Positions 27,086-36,221 of a stretch of DNA of 64,000 bases are shown here, piece after piece. Source of the DNA: Sphingosinicella sp. BN140058 (GTDB lineage: Bacteria > Pseudomonadota > Alphaproteobacteria > Sphingomonadales > Sphingomonadaceae). Every line of letters starts with the position of its first letter. Position 1 is the stretch's first letter. Below the pieces are notes generated by a model, which searched no databases, had not been told where the DNA came from, and saw only the letters and a program-made list of their open reading frames with translations. The translations under genes were made by a program, and so were the position numbers. The stretch covers positions 1,661,001 to 1,725,000 of the forward strand of contig NZ_CP035501.1 in NCBI RefSeq assembly GCF_004135585.1, in the 5' to 3' direction.

Positions 27086-30000
27086 CTAGAATTGGAAGTT
27101 CACCGCCAGGGCGAAGGTGCGGCCGAACGACGCCGTATAGAGCGGGTCCTGCCGTACCGTGTCCGTGTAGAGCTTGTTCTTCTCGTTGGTGATGTTCGAC
27201 ATCTCGGCGATCAGCTTGATGTTGTCGCTGATGTTGTACGAGGCCGATGCATCGACGAAGATCGAGCTCGCAGCGCCGTTGGCGTCGCTGTCCGCCGGTC
27301 CGGGAATGCCGGTGAGATACCCTGCGCGATAGTTGATGGTCGTGCGGATGCTGAAACGCGAATCCTCGTAATAGAGCGTGCCGCTCGCCGTTTCCGGCGA
27401 CAGGCCGACCAGCGGCGCGGTCCGCGCCAAGGTCGGCGCGCCGGTCGCGGGGTTGGTCTGCAGGATGTAATTGATGTTGGAGCGGACCCGGGTGAAATTG
27501 GCGAGCACGCCGAGGTTGCTGAGGAAGCCCGGCAAGAAGCGCAACGGCAGCTGCACGTTCGCCTCGAACCCGCGCAGCGGTCCGCCCGGGGTGTTGTTGC
27601 TGCGGGAGAAATTGAACAATTCGGCCGGGCTCGCGGTGCTTCCGGAAAGCAGCGACAAGGGCAGATTGAGGTCGCTGAACGGGACCAGCTGGTTCGTGTT
27701 CTGGATGTAGGTTTCGATGTTCTTGTAGAAATAGGCGACGGACAGCAGCGAGCCGGGCGCGAAATACCATTCGAGCGCGGCATCGAAGGTATTGGCACGG
27801 ATCGGATCGAGCAGCGGGTTGCTGGCCGATCCGGTGCGGATGGCCGCGTTGACGCTCGCGCTCGGGATCAACTGACCGTAGGCCGGACGCGACATCACCC
27901 GCGCGACGGAGAGACGGCCGATCAGGTTGGACGTGAGGTCGAAGGCCAGGTTGGCGGATGGCAGCCAGTCTTCGTAGGACCGCTCGACGGTGGTGATGAC
28001 TCCCAGCGTCGGGTAGAGCGATCCGGCCGGTGCGTTGACGGGGATCGTACCTTCCGTGTGAAGATCGGTGTGGACGTAGCGCACTCCCGCGTCGCCCCGG
28101 ACCGGGATCGGCAGCATGTCCCCGGTCTCGAACTTCACCATCAGATAGCCGGAGGTATATTTCTCCTTCACCTTGCCGAAGGCGCTGCCGCACTCGATCC
28201 CGCAATATTGGTAGACATTGTCGAAATCGACCGCGTCGCGGAACTTGTCGGGGTCGATCGCGGCGAAATCCTGCATGTTTCCGCCGAGAGTCTTGGCAAC
28301 GCCCGTGGTGACGAAGGTCAGGCTGCTCAGCGAGACGCCGGCGGGCAAGGTCAGCGGCAGGCGCTGGGCGGGGATGAGATCACGCTGGCGCTGCTTGTAG
28401 TCGCCTGTGCGATACTGGCCGCCGGCCTGTACCACGAAGCCCGGTGCGGCTTCCCACTCCGTGTTGAGTTCGAACGTCTTGCTGATGATCGAATTGCGGC
28501 GATCGAAACTCGAGATCTGGCCACGCTGGGTGCCGTCCGGCAGCGGCGGCCCATAAGAGAAGATCGAGGCATCGCTCGGATCGACGCCGTAGCCCAGTGT
28601 CGGAAGATCGGGATCGTCGCGGAAGTCGATCGAGAAATTGTCGGTATCGTTCGAATCCATCGCCACCTGCAGGCGATCGACCTGCAAGATCGAGTCGGAA
28701 ATGCCGGCGAGTCCATAGACTCGGAACGTGTCGCTGAAGCGGTGATCGAAGTTGAGATTGATCTGGCGGAAGGTCGACGTGAACCTCTCGTCCTGCATCT
28801 CCGATCGCAGATCGACGCCGTCCCACAGGCCGTGGATCAGCGAACCTTCCTCGTCGACCTCGATGTCCCTGATCGACATCATCGGCTGCCCGCCGTTCGA
28901 CAAGGTGCGGCCCATCGAGCGTGCGTCCAGATAGGTGTCGAGGCGGTCGACCTTGAACCGGGCGTACAGTCCGTCGAGCGAAATGTCGGTGCGGTCGCTC
29001 GGCTTCCACTGCAAGGTCAAAGATCCGGCGAGACGCTCCTGCTCCTGGCGCGATTTGACCGGTCGCGGCAGGCGCGGAAGGAATACGCCGCCGCCGGGCC
29101 GTCCGGACACGCCGGTGCGGCTCATGATATAGTCGTAGGCTTCCTTGGTGCTGGTGCGCGGATTGCCGGTGCTGCAATTGTTCGCGTCGGCGCCGACCGG
29201 GACGGGCGGCGATCCGACCGTATTGCCGGGGCCTGGGCTGGTGACGGCGACGCCCTGATAGGTGTAACCGATCGGCGTGCAGAACGGGAAGATGATCGAG
29301 GTCGGAGCGGTCTGGCCCGGCAACAGAACCGATTGCGACTGGCCGGCAACGTAGGTGGGCAGGATATCCACGGCGGAATAAGCGAATTCCTCGATATTCC
29401 GCCGCGAATACGCGACGCTGCCGAGCACGCCGAACGTGTCGCCGAACTTCTTCGACACCAGCGCGGACAGCCGCGGGTCGATCTTCTTGGCGATGTCGTT
29501 GTAGATCCCGCGGGCGGTGCCCGAAAAGGTGAAATCCCCCTTCTGGTCGAACGGCTTGGGCGCGCGCAGGTCGACGGTCGCGCCGAGCGAGCCCTCTTCC
29601 ACGTCGGCCGACGTCGTCTTGCGCACCGACAATGCCGAGAAGATCTCGGTCGGGAAGGTGACGAAATCGAACGAGCGGCCGGAGCTGACGCCGCCGCGTA
29701 TGTCGGTGCCGCTGACCTGCGACACCCCTTCCATCCCGTTGATCCGCACCCGCGTGAATTGTGCGCCAAGACCGCGGACCGAGATGTTGCGGCCTTCGCC
29801 GCCGTCGCCGCGCGACAGCGCCACACCGGGGATGCGCTGCATCGATTCGGCAAGATTGGAATCGGGAAATTTGCCGATGTCCTCGGCGATGATGCTGTCG
29901 ACCGCCGCGGTTTCCTGGCGCTTCAGGTTCAGGGCGTTGTTCAGCGAGGCGCGGAACCCGGTGACGACGATACCGGCTTCCTCCGCCGATGCGTCCCCCG

Positions 30001-30154
30001 CCGGCGGGGCCGCGGGCGCTGGCTCGGATCCCTGTCCGGCGTCGGGAGGAGCGTCTTGGCGGGACACTTGGGCTGCGGCGGGTGACGCCATCAGGATGCC
30101 CAGGAAACTCGTCGAGACAAGCAGGCGGCGCTTGCCGCTGGCGTTGCAGCCCAT
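27086..30154 (-). CDS. TonB-dependent receptor (TIGR01782 type), likely carbohydrate uptake
   Basis: Outer-membrane receptor of 1022 aa that would import an oligosaccharide using TonB energy. It has a signal peptide (LLVSTSFLGILMASPAAAQ), a linker rich in Pro/Ala, a plug domain (IVVTGFRASLNNALNLKR, IPGVALSRGDGGEGRNISVR, VRINGMEGV) and a 22-strand barrel ending in FALAVNFQF with terminal Phe. The ATG at 30154 has GGGAGAGG just upstream. It lies between the GntR gene and uxuA, suggesting a uronate-containing substrate; that link is contextual. Confidence 0.95.
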   Translation of the reverse strand: MGCNASGKRRLLVSTSFLGILMASPAAAQVSRQDAPPDAGQGSEPAPAAPPAGDASAEEAGIVVTGFRASLNNALNLKRQETAAVDSIIAEDIGKFPDSNLAESMQRIPGVALSRGDGGEGRNISVRGLGAQFTRVRINGMEGVSQVSGTDIRGGVSSGRSFDFVTFPTEIFSALSVRKTTSADVEEGSLGATVDLRAPKPFDQKGDFTFSGTARGIYNDIAKKIDPRLSALVSKKFGDTFGVLGSVAYSRRNIEEFAYSAVDILPTYVAGQSQSVLLPGQTAPTSIIFPFCTPIGYTYQGVAVTSPGPGNTVGSPPVPVGADANNCSTGNPRTSTKEAYDYIMSRTGVSGRPGGGVFLPRLPRPVKSRQEQERLAGSLTLQWKPSDRTDISLDGLYARFKVDRLDTYLDARSMGRTLSNGGQPMMSIRDIEVDEEGSLIHGLWDGVDLRSEMQDERFTSTFRQINLNFDHRFSDTFRVYGLAGISDSILQVDRLQVAMDSNDTDNFSIDFRDDPDLPTLGYGVDPSDASIFSYGPPLPDGTQRGQISSFDRRNSIISKTFELNTEWEAAPGFVVQAGGQYRTGDYKQRQRDLIPAQRLPLTLPAGVSLSSLTFVTTGVAKTLGGNMQDFAAIDPDKFRDAVDFDNVYQYCGIECGSAFGKVKEKYTSGYLMVKFETGDMLPIPVRGDAGVRYVHTDLHTEGTIPVNAPAGSLYPTLGVITTVERSYEDWLPSANLAFDLTSNLIGRLSVARVMSRPAYGQLIPSASVNAAIRTGSASNPLLDPIRANTFDAALEWYFAPGSLLSVAYFYKNIETYIQNTNQLVPFSDLNLPLSLLSGSTASPAELFNFSRSNNTPGGPLRGFEANVQLPLRFLPGFLSNLGVLANFTRVRSNINYILQTNPATGAPTLARTAPLVGLSPETASGTLYYEDSRFSIRTTINYRAGYLTGIPGPADSDANGAASSIFVDASASYNISDNIKLIAEMSNITNEKNKLYTDTVRQDPLYTASFGRTFALAVNFQF

Positions 30155-30285
30155 TTCACCTCTCCCTTGGCCCGGATGGCGGATTGTCCGCCGCAGCGAT
30201 GCTGAACCGCTTTTCTTATTCAGGCCGTAGGTCGGGTAACATTGTCAGCTTCGATCCACAATAGCGCCTTACATCTTTGCTGCTG

Positions 30286-30296
30286 TGGCCTGACCA
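30286..30296. promoter_or_regulatory. Candidate GntR/FadR-type operator before the TonB receptor
   Basis: TGGCCTGACCA, an 11-base palindrome with one mismatch (arms TGGCC and GACCA), followed by AT. It lies 132 bases upstream of the receptor start and 34 bases after the GntR stop. FadR-subfamily regulators often bind TGGTNNNACCA-like sites, which supports but does not prove regulation by the adjacent GntR protein. Confidence 0.4.
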
Positions 30297-30329
30297 ATCA
30301 CGAGAGTGTGTCGCTTCTCCCTCCAGAGA

Positions 30330-31076
30330 TCAGACCGTGCGCCGCGCCAGCGCACGCCGTCGCTGGTCCGTTTCCGCGCGCGCGCGTTCGACGGCCTCGG
30401 TTTCGGTGACGTCGAGAAGATGATCGATGACGCGCGTGAGGTGATCCCGCATCGCGTTTCGCGCGTCCACCGGCGATCGGGCCTCGAGCGCCCGCAGGAT
30501 TCTGCCATGTTCGGCCATCCGGTTCTCCGTCCCCAGGCTGCCCGCCTTGAGGAGAACTTCGCGGGCGAGCGGCGAGCGAAAGCGCATGTCCCAGAAGTCG
30601 GTCACTGCGGCGATGATCACCGCATTTCCGGTCGCCTCGGCGATGGCGATGTGGAAGCGGCGGTCCGCCTTCTCCGCCACGACACTGTCCTCCACTGCCA
30701 TTTCTGCCAGCAGCGATCGCAACTCGGCCAGTTGCGCCTCGTCGATCTCGGTCGCGGCGACCGCTGCGACTTCGCCTTCGAGCAGGCGCCTGGCCTCGGT
30801 GATCTCGAACGCGCCGATGTCGAGCGCTTCATCCACCTCGACGTTCGATGAGGCGAGCACGAAGACGCCGGACCCCTTTCGCGCCTCGACCAGCCCCTGC
30901 ATTTCGAGGGCGATCATCGCCTCGCGTATGGTCGGGCGACTGACCTTGAACCGTTCGGTAAGGTCGCGCTCCGCCGGAAGGCGCGAGCCGACCGGATAAA
31001 TACCGTTCGAGATGTCGGTCAGGATCGCCTGCACGATCCTGCGATACAATTTTCCTCCGCGTTCAGCCGCTTGCAT
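30330..31076 (-). CDS. GntR-family regulator, FadR/FCD subfamily
   Basis: 248-aa regulator. The N-terminal winged helix includes YPVGSRLPAERDLTERFKVSRP and TIREAMIALEMQGLVEARKG. The C-terminal all-helical FCD domain has the metal/ligand residues in RRFHIAIAEATGN and EHGRILRALEARSP. The start at 31076 (MQAAERGGKLYRRI) is chosen because the DNA-binding domain begins there. Probably controls the TonB receptor and uxuA downstream, and possibly the divergent DUF1080 operon; such regulators usually respond to a sugar acid. Confidence 0.93.
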   Translation of the reverse strand: MQAAERGGKLYRRIVQAILTDISNGIYPVGSRLPAERDLTERFKVSRPTIREAMIALEMQGLVEARKGSGVFVLASSNVEVDEALDIGAFEITEARRLLEGEVAAVAATEIDEAQLAELRSLLAEMAVEDSVVAEKADRRFHIAIAEATGNAVIIAAVTDFWDMRFRSPLAREVLLKAGSLGTENRMAEHGRILRALEARSPVDARNAMRDHLTRVIDHLLDVTETEAVERARAETDQRRRALARRTV

Positions 31077-31333
31077 TCCGTTCCCCGTTCGTCCGCGAGC
31101 GTAATCCCCGCCCGCGCCAGTGCCGTCGACCATCCTACTTCGCGGACAGCCATCTGTCATCCGGACGTGGAAATGCCTGACAGCCTATTGCACGTTGCCC
31201 GACCACAACTTACCACGTTGCGCAAAGGAGAGTCGCTTGCCTGGCAGCGTCATGGGTTCTGAAGCGCCGCTGCGGATGGCGGTACGATAGACTTCCCTGC
31301 CAATCGAGAACAGAAAACAGGAGAGGAAGCATC

Positions 31334-32731
31334 ATGCACGCGAGGATCGCGTTTCTGGCCGTTGCCGCAGCGCCGCTGATCGCGCTGGCGCCGGCACCGT
31401 CTGCAGCTCAGACTCAGGCACCGTGGCGGGACGTCACGCCTCGCGGCGGCTTGACCGGGTGGCACAAGGCCGGCGGGAATGCGGCGTTCGAAGTCACCGG
31501 CGGCGAGCTCGTCGGCCGTGCGGCGCAGGGATCGGCCAACAGCTGGCTGGTGTCCGACGACCAATATGGCGACTTCATCCTCGAGTTCGAGGCGAAGACC
31601 GACACGGTCCTGAATTCAGGCGTGATGATCCGCGGCCAGAGCAAGCCCGATTATCGCGGCGGCGTGGTCCATGGCTATCAGGCTGAGATCGATCCCTCGC
31701 CCCGTGCCTGGAGCGGCGGCATCTATGACGAGCAGCGTCGCCAATGGCTGTACACGCTCGGGCGCAACGACGCCGCGCGGCGCGCCTTCCGCTCCGGCGA
31801 CTGGAACCACTACCGGGTAGAGGCGATCGGCAACCGCCTGCGCACCTTCGTCAACGGAGTCCCCGCCGCCGATGTCGCCGACGATGTCGATGCGCGCGGC
31901 TTCATCGCGTTCCAGGTCCACGCCTTGCCGGATGCGGAAGCCCGGCGGCAGCCGGAAGTGCGGTTCCGCAGGGTGCGGATCATCACCGATACGCCGGCCC
32001 GGTTCGCCTCCCCGGCGACGACGCTGGAACAGCAGGGATGGCTGGCCAATCGGCTGACCGAGGTTGAACGCGGCGCCGGCTGGAAACTGCTCTGGGACGG
32101 CGAGACGACCGATGGGTGGCGCAGCGCCAAGGCGCCGGGCTTTCCGGACAAGGGCTGGTCGATACGGGAGGGCATCCTGTCGGTGGACGGCGCCGACGGT
32201 GCCGAATCGACCAATGGCGGCGACATCATCACCACCCGGGAGTATCGGGATTTCGAGCTGTCGGTGGATTTCCGGCTGACGCCCGGCGCCAACAGCGGGA
32301 TCAAATATTTCGTCGATCCGGATCTTCTGAAGGGGGACGGCTCGGCGATCGGGCTCGAGTTCCAGCTGCTCGACGACGCCCGCCATCCCGACGCCAAGAT
32401 GGGCCGCGACGGCAACCGCACGCTCGGTTCGCTCTACGACCTCATCACCGCCCGCAACCTTTCCGATCCTGCCAACCCGAACAAGCGGTTCAACCCGCCC
32501 GGCGAGTGGAACCGCGCCGTCGTCGTGGTTCGCGGCCGGCATGTCGAGCATTGGCTGAACGGCTTCAAGGTCGTCGAATACGAACGCGGGTCGCCCGCTT
32601 TCCGGGCGCTCGTCGCCGAAAGCAAATATGCCAAATGGCCGAGATTCGGCGAATGGGAAGCCGGGCCGATCCTGCTCCAGGATCACGGCGACCGGGTCGA
32701 CTTCCGTTCGCTCAAGCTGCGCGAATTGTGA
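31334..32731 (+). CDS. Secreted protein with two DUF1080 (3-keto-glycoside hydrolase-type) domains
   Basis: 465 aa with a cleavable signal peptide (RIAFLAVAAAPLIALAPAPS, cut near SAAQ). Two concanavalin-like DUF1080 units follow: residues about 30-220 (LTGWHKAGGNAAFEV, LNSGVMIRGQ, GWHYQAEI-like HGYQAEIDPS) and about 240-465 (WKLLWDGETTDGWRSAKAPG, GANSGIKYFVD, GLEFQLLDDARHPDA, LQDHGDRVDFRSLKLREL). The family is now linked to cleavage of 3-keto-glycosides. RBS AGGAGAGG before the start. First gene of a run with two oxidoreductases and apbE. Confidence 0.9.
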   Translation: MHARIAFLAVAAAPLIALAPAPSAAQTQAPWRDVTPRGGLTGWHKAGGNAAFEVTGGELVGRAAQGSANSWLVSDDQYGDFILEFEAKTDTVLNSGVMIRGQSKPDYRGGVVHGYQAEIDPSPRAWSGGIYDEQRRQWLYTLGRNDAARRAFRSGDWNHYRVEAIGNRLRTFVNGVPAADVADDVDARGFIAFQVHALPDAEARRQPEVRFRRVRIITDTPARFASPATTLEQQGWLANRLTEVERGAGWKLLWDGETTDGWRSAKAPGFPDKGWSIREGILSVDGADGAESTNGGDIITTREYRDFELSVDFRLTPGANSGIKYFVDPDLLKGDGSAIGLEFQLLDDARHPDAKMGRDGNRTLGSLYDLITARNLSDPANPNKRFNPPGEWNRAVVVVRGRHVEHWLNGFKVVEYERGSPAFRALVAESKYAKWPRFGEWEAGPILLQDHGDRVDFRSLKLREL

Positions 32732-32745
32732 GGAGAGCGGGACCG

Positions 32746-34059
32746 ATGTTCGACCGGCGGACGATGATCAAGGGTGCAGGCGCGGCGCTGGGCATGGCGA
32801 TCAGCGCGCGCAGCTATGCGCAGATCAAGGGCGCGAACGATCGCCTGCGGGTGGCGGTCGTCGGCGTGAACGGTCGCGGACAGGCGCATATGAGCGCCTT
32901 CACCAAGCTTCCCAATGTCGCCGTCACCCATCTCGTCGACGTCGACTCGCGCGTTCTCGCGAAGCGCGCGGGCGAATTCGCCGCCAAAGGACATGCCGCG
33001 CCGCAGATCGAGCGCGACTATCGCCGCATGCTCGATCGAAAGTCGGTCGACATCGTCACCGTGGCGACGCCCGATCACTGGCATGCCAAGCTTGCGATCG
33101 ACGCGATGGAGTCCGGCCGGGACGTCTATCTCGAAAAGCCGATCGGCATGGCGCCCGCGGAGGGCGAGGCGCTGATCGCGGCGCAGCAGCGCACCCGGCG
33201 CGTCCTGCAGGTGGGCAATCAGCAGCGGTCGAGCAAGGAAACGCGCGAGCTCGCCGATCTCGTCCGTGCCGGAATGCTCGGCGACGTCTACGAGGCGCAG
33301 ACCTGGTACGCGAACAACCGGATCTCGATCGGCCGCGGCCAGGGGGTCCCGCCGCCGGCGCATCTCGACTGGAACATGTGGCAGGGGCCGCGCCCGCGGG
33401 GTCCCTATCGCTCGAACCTGGTCCATTATAACTGGCACTGGTTCTGGAAGTACGGAACCGGCGAGACCTGCAACAACGCCATGCACGAACTGGATGTGGC
33501 GCGTTGGCTGATGGGCCTGACCTATCCAAAGACGGTGTCCGCCCGCGGATCGCGGCGCTTCTACCGCGGCGACGACTGGGAAATGTACGACACGCTCGCG
33601 CTCGATCTCGTCTATGCCGATGGCCGCGCGATCCGGTGGGACGGCAACAGCTGCAATGGGATGCCGCGCTACGGCCGCGGCCGCGGCGTCTTGTTCCTGG
33701 GCACCAGGGGATCGGCGATCGTCGACCGCAACGGCTTCGAACTGTTCGATCTTGCCGGCAAGCAAATCCGGCAGGTCGCCGCGCCCGCAAGTTCCGAGAC
33801 CACCGGGACGGTCGGCGAAGGTGCGCTCGACGTCTATCATGCCGGCAATTTCGTCGACGTCATCCGCGGCCGGGCAAGCGCGCTGGCGTCGCCGATCCGC
33901 GAGGGCCATATCAGCACCACGCTGTGCCACCTCGGCAACATCGCCTATCGGACCGGCACGGCCTTGACCCTTGACGAAGCGACGGGCCGGCCGTCTAGCC
34001 CCGAGGCGATGAAATTGTGGTCGGTCGACTATGAACCCGGCTGGGAGGTGAAGGCCTGA
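32746..34059 (+). CDS. Tat-exported Gfo/Idh/MocA-family oxidoreductase (first)
   Basis: 437-aa NAD(P)-dependent sugar oxidoreductase. The N-terminus has a twin-arginine signal (DRRTMIKGAGAALGMAISA), so it is probably exported folded with its cofactor. Rossmann part: RVAVVGVNGRGQAHMSAF; catalytic-domain signature DVYLEKPIGMAPAEGEAL and NAMHELDVARWLMG with the conserved His. RBS AGGAGA before ATG 32746; the gap to the DUF1080 stop is 14 bases. By analogy with the known 3-keto-glycoside route, it may oxidise or reduce the C3 hydroxyl of a glycoside (inference). Confidence 0.93.
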   Translation: MFDRRTMIKGAGAALGMAISARSYAQIKGANDRLRVAVVGVNGRGQAHMSAFTKLPNVAVTHLVDVDSRVLAKRAGEFAAKGHAAPQIERDYRRMLDRKSVDIVTVATPDHWHAKLAIDAMESGRDVYLEKPIGMAPAEGEALIAAQQRTRRVLQVGNQQRSSKETRELADLVRAGMLGDVYEAQTWYANNRISIGRGQGVPPPAHLDWNMWQGPRPRGPYRSNLVHYNWHWFWKYGTGETCNNAMHELDVARWLMGLTYPKTVSARGSRRFYRGDDWEMYDTLALDLVYADGRAIRWDGNSCNGMPRYGRGRGVLFLGTRGSAIVDRNGFELFDLAGKQIRQVAAPASSETTGTVGEGALDVYHAGNFVDVIRGRASALASPIREGHISTTLCHLGNIAYRTGTALTLDEATGRPSSPEAMKLWSVDYEPGWEVKA

Positions 34060-34100
34060 CCTCCGCTCCACTCACCACGCATGTCGAACGATTCCTCGCC

Positions 34101-34919
34101 ATGGGCACGCGCATCGAACTGCATCTGTTCGGACCGGCGGAGGACGGTTCGATGATCGAAGCGCGGCGCGCGATCGAGGCCGTCGACGACGCCCTGACCA
34201 TTCACCGCCCATCGGCGACGACCGCGCTCAACGAAAGCCTCGCGGCCGGCCACCCCGCCGCCGTCGACGACCCATTGCTGTTCGACGCGCTGGTTGAGAT
34301 CGACGACTTCTACCAGGCGATGGAAGGCCTGTTCGATCCCGCGGCGGATGCCCACACCGGAGCGGCGGGATGGGTCATGGTCGTGTTCGATCGCGAACAG
34401 GCCCGCATCCATGCATCGCGGCCCCTCGCGCTCGATTTCGGCGGTTTCGGCAAGGGCTTCGCCCTTGACCGGGCCTGCGACGTCCTGCGGCGGGCGGGCC
34501 GCGTCTCGGCGCTGCTGTCGGCGGGCGAGAGCTCGATCGCGGTGATCGGCGAACATCCGCTTGGCGGGCGATGGCCGTTCGCCATTCCGCATCCGCTGCA
34601 GCCGGAGCGCGTTCTGTTGAAGCTCGAACTGGCGGATGAAGCGCTGTCGATCTCGTCGACCGTCGGGGAGGGAACCTCTGCGCCCGATCGTGCGCCGATG
34701 ATCCGCCCCAAGGATGGAACGATCGTCACCGGACGGCGAACGGCGTTGGCCTGCGCGCGCAGCGGCGCCCGCGCGGAGATGATGAGCACGGCCTTGCTCG
34801 TCGCCGACGACGATCAGACGAAGCGCTTGCTTGACGCGGAGCCCATGCGCCGTTTTCTTTTTGATTTTACCGGGGAAACCGGGATTCCCGTTTCGCCAGC
34901 GGAGACCGAGATACGATGA
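34101..34919 (+). CDS. apbE: ApbE-like FAD:protein FMN transferase
   Basis: About 272 aa from ATG 34101. ApbE transfers FMN from FAD to a Thr/Ser of a target protein. Motifs: MGTRIELHLFG, LDFGGFGKGFALDRACD (FAD/Mg site), VSALLSAGESS, SISSTVGEG and RAEMMSTALLVADD. The conserved family segment starts a few residues before this ATG (HVERFLAMGT), so a CTG at 34056 with GGGAGG 7 bases upstream may be the real start. No export signal is seen with either start. It overlaps the next oxidoreductase by 4 bases; no obvious FMN-attachment partner is encoded nearby. Confidence 0.85.
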   Translation: MGTRIELHLFGPAEDGSMIEARRAIEAVDDALTIHRPSATTALNESLAAGHPAAVDDPLLFDALVEIDDFYQAMEGLFDPAADAHTGAAGWVMVVFDREQARIHASRPLALDFGGFGKGFALDRACDVLRRAGRVSALLSAGESSIAVIGEHPLGGRWPFAIPHPLQPERVLLKLELADEALSISSTVGEGTSAPDRAPMIRPKDGTIVTGRRTALACARSGARAEMMSTALLVADDDQTKRLLDAEPMRRFLFDFTGETGIPVSPAETEIR

Positions 34920-36181
34920 TCGACAAGGATTTTGATCTGACCCGCCGGTCGTTCATCGATCATGTGCTGAAGGCGTCGGCCGGGGCCGGAATGGCGGCCG
35001 CGGCGCCTTGGGCTGCCTTTGCCGCGAGCACCGCGCCCGGGCAGAAGGATCGCGTCCGCCTCGGCGTGATCGGCACCGGCGATCGCGGGCGCACGCTGAT
35101 CCGGAACATCGCCAAGACTCGCAACTGCGCGGTGGCGGCGATCTGCGACGATTATGAGCCGAACTTGACCAAGGGCCGCGCGCTCGTTCCCGCGGGGACG
35201 CCCACCTTCACCGATCATCGCGCGATGCTGGATGCCGGGGGGATCGACGCCGTCGTGATCGCGACGCCTCTCCATGTCCACGCGGCGCAGACCCTCGATG
35301 CTTTCGATGCCGGGGTGCACGTCTGGTGCGAAAAGGCGATGGCGCGAACGATCGCCGATTGCAGCGCCATGGTGAAGCGCGCGCAGGATCGCCGGAAGGT
35401 GCTGCAAATCGGCCATCAGCGGATGTTCAACCCGACCTATCTCAACGCGCTGAAGCGGGTGAAGGCCGGCGAGATCGGGCCCGTTACCCAGATCCGCGCG
35501 AGCTGGCACCGCAACAATAGCTGGCGCCGCCCGGTCCCCGCCGGCAGCGATCTGGAGCGGAAGATCAACTGGCGCCTGTACCGCAACAGCTCGGCCGGGC
35601 TGATGACCGAGCTCGCCACCCACCAACTTCAGGTCGGCAATTGGTTCCTCGAGGCTCCGCCCACCCGCGTGATCGGATCGGGAAGCATCTGCTTCTGGAA
35701 GGACGGGCGCGAGGTCTACGACCAGGTCGCCTTGGTCTTCGATTATGCCGGCGGCCGCAAGCTCGTCTACACGTCGCTGCTCAACAATGCGCGCTACGGC
35801 TGCGAGGAGCAGATCCAGGGCAGCAAGGGGACGATCGAGCCCGAACTGGGCCGGATCTATCAGGAGAAGCCGCCCGGCGTCCCTGCGTTGCGCAAGATGG
35901 GGGAGGACGTCCAGGCGGGCCGCAAGCGCCCGGTGCCGATCGGCGGCGCAACCTGGTTCCCGGAGCTGCCGGTGACGACGCCGGGCGAGTCGCTGGGCTG
36001 GGGCGAATTTGACGAGACGATGCTGCAGTTCGAGGTCTTCGGCGAGGCGGTGCGCAGCGGCGTGCCCGCGCCGGGACTGCTGCGCCAGGCCTATCATGCC
36101 AGCGTTGCGTCGCTGATGGGTGAGGAAGCGATGGACAGCGGCCGGCCGGTCGACTGGCCGTCGTTGCTCGTAGAAGTGTAG
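34916..36181 (+). CDS. Tat-exported Gfo/Idh/MocA-family oxidoreductase (second)
   Basis: 421 aa with a Tat signal (TRRSFIDHVLKASAGAGMAA, followed by an Ala-rich stretch to AAFAAST). Rossmann motif VRLGVIGTGDRGRTLIRNI, dinucleotide/catalytic motif VHVWCEKAMARTIADCS with Lys, and SAGLMTELATHQLQVGNWFL with the catalytic His. ATGA overlap with apbE. It differs clearly from the first oxidoreductase, so the pair probably acts on different steps or substrates of the same pathway rather than being duplicates. Confidence 0.93.
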   Translation: MIDKDFDLTRRSFIDHVLKASAGAGMAAAAPWAAFAASTAPGQKDRVRLGVIGTGDRGRTLIRNIAKTRNCAVAAICDDYEPNLTKGRALVPAGTPTFTDHRAMLDAGGIDAVVIATPLHVHAAQTLDAFDAGVHVWCEKAMARTIADCSAMVKRAQDRRKVLQIGHQRMFNPTYLNALKRVKAGEIGPVTQIRASWHRNNSWRRPVPAGSDLERKINWRLYRNSSAGLMTELATHQLQVGNWFLEAPPTRVIGSGSICFWKDGREVYDQVALVFDYAGGRKLVYTSLLNNARYGCEEQIQGSKGTIEPELGRIYQEKPPGVPALRKMGEDVQAGRKRPVPIGGATWFPELPVTTPGESLGWGEFDETMLQFEVFGEAVRSGVPAPGLLRQAYHASVASLMGEEAMDSGRPVDWPSLLVEV

Positions 36182-36221
36182 GCCGGCCCGACCTCGCGAC
36201 GGCCTTCGGGCGTACCTCCCC

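Noticed and set aside
25781-30085. A 1434-codon open frame on the plus strand
   Set aside because: It lies antisense to uxuA and the TonB receptor, both strongly supported by family motifs. Its composition (Arg, Asp, Gly rich, no domains) is what a high-GC antisense frame gives.
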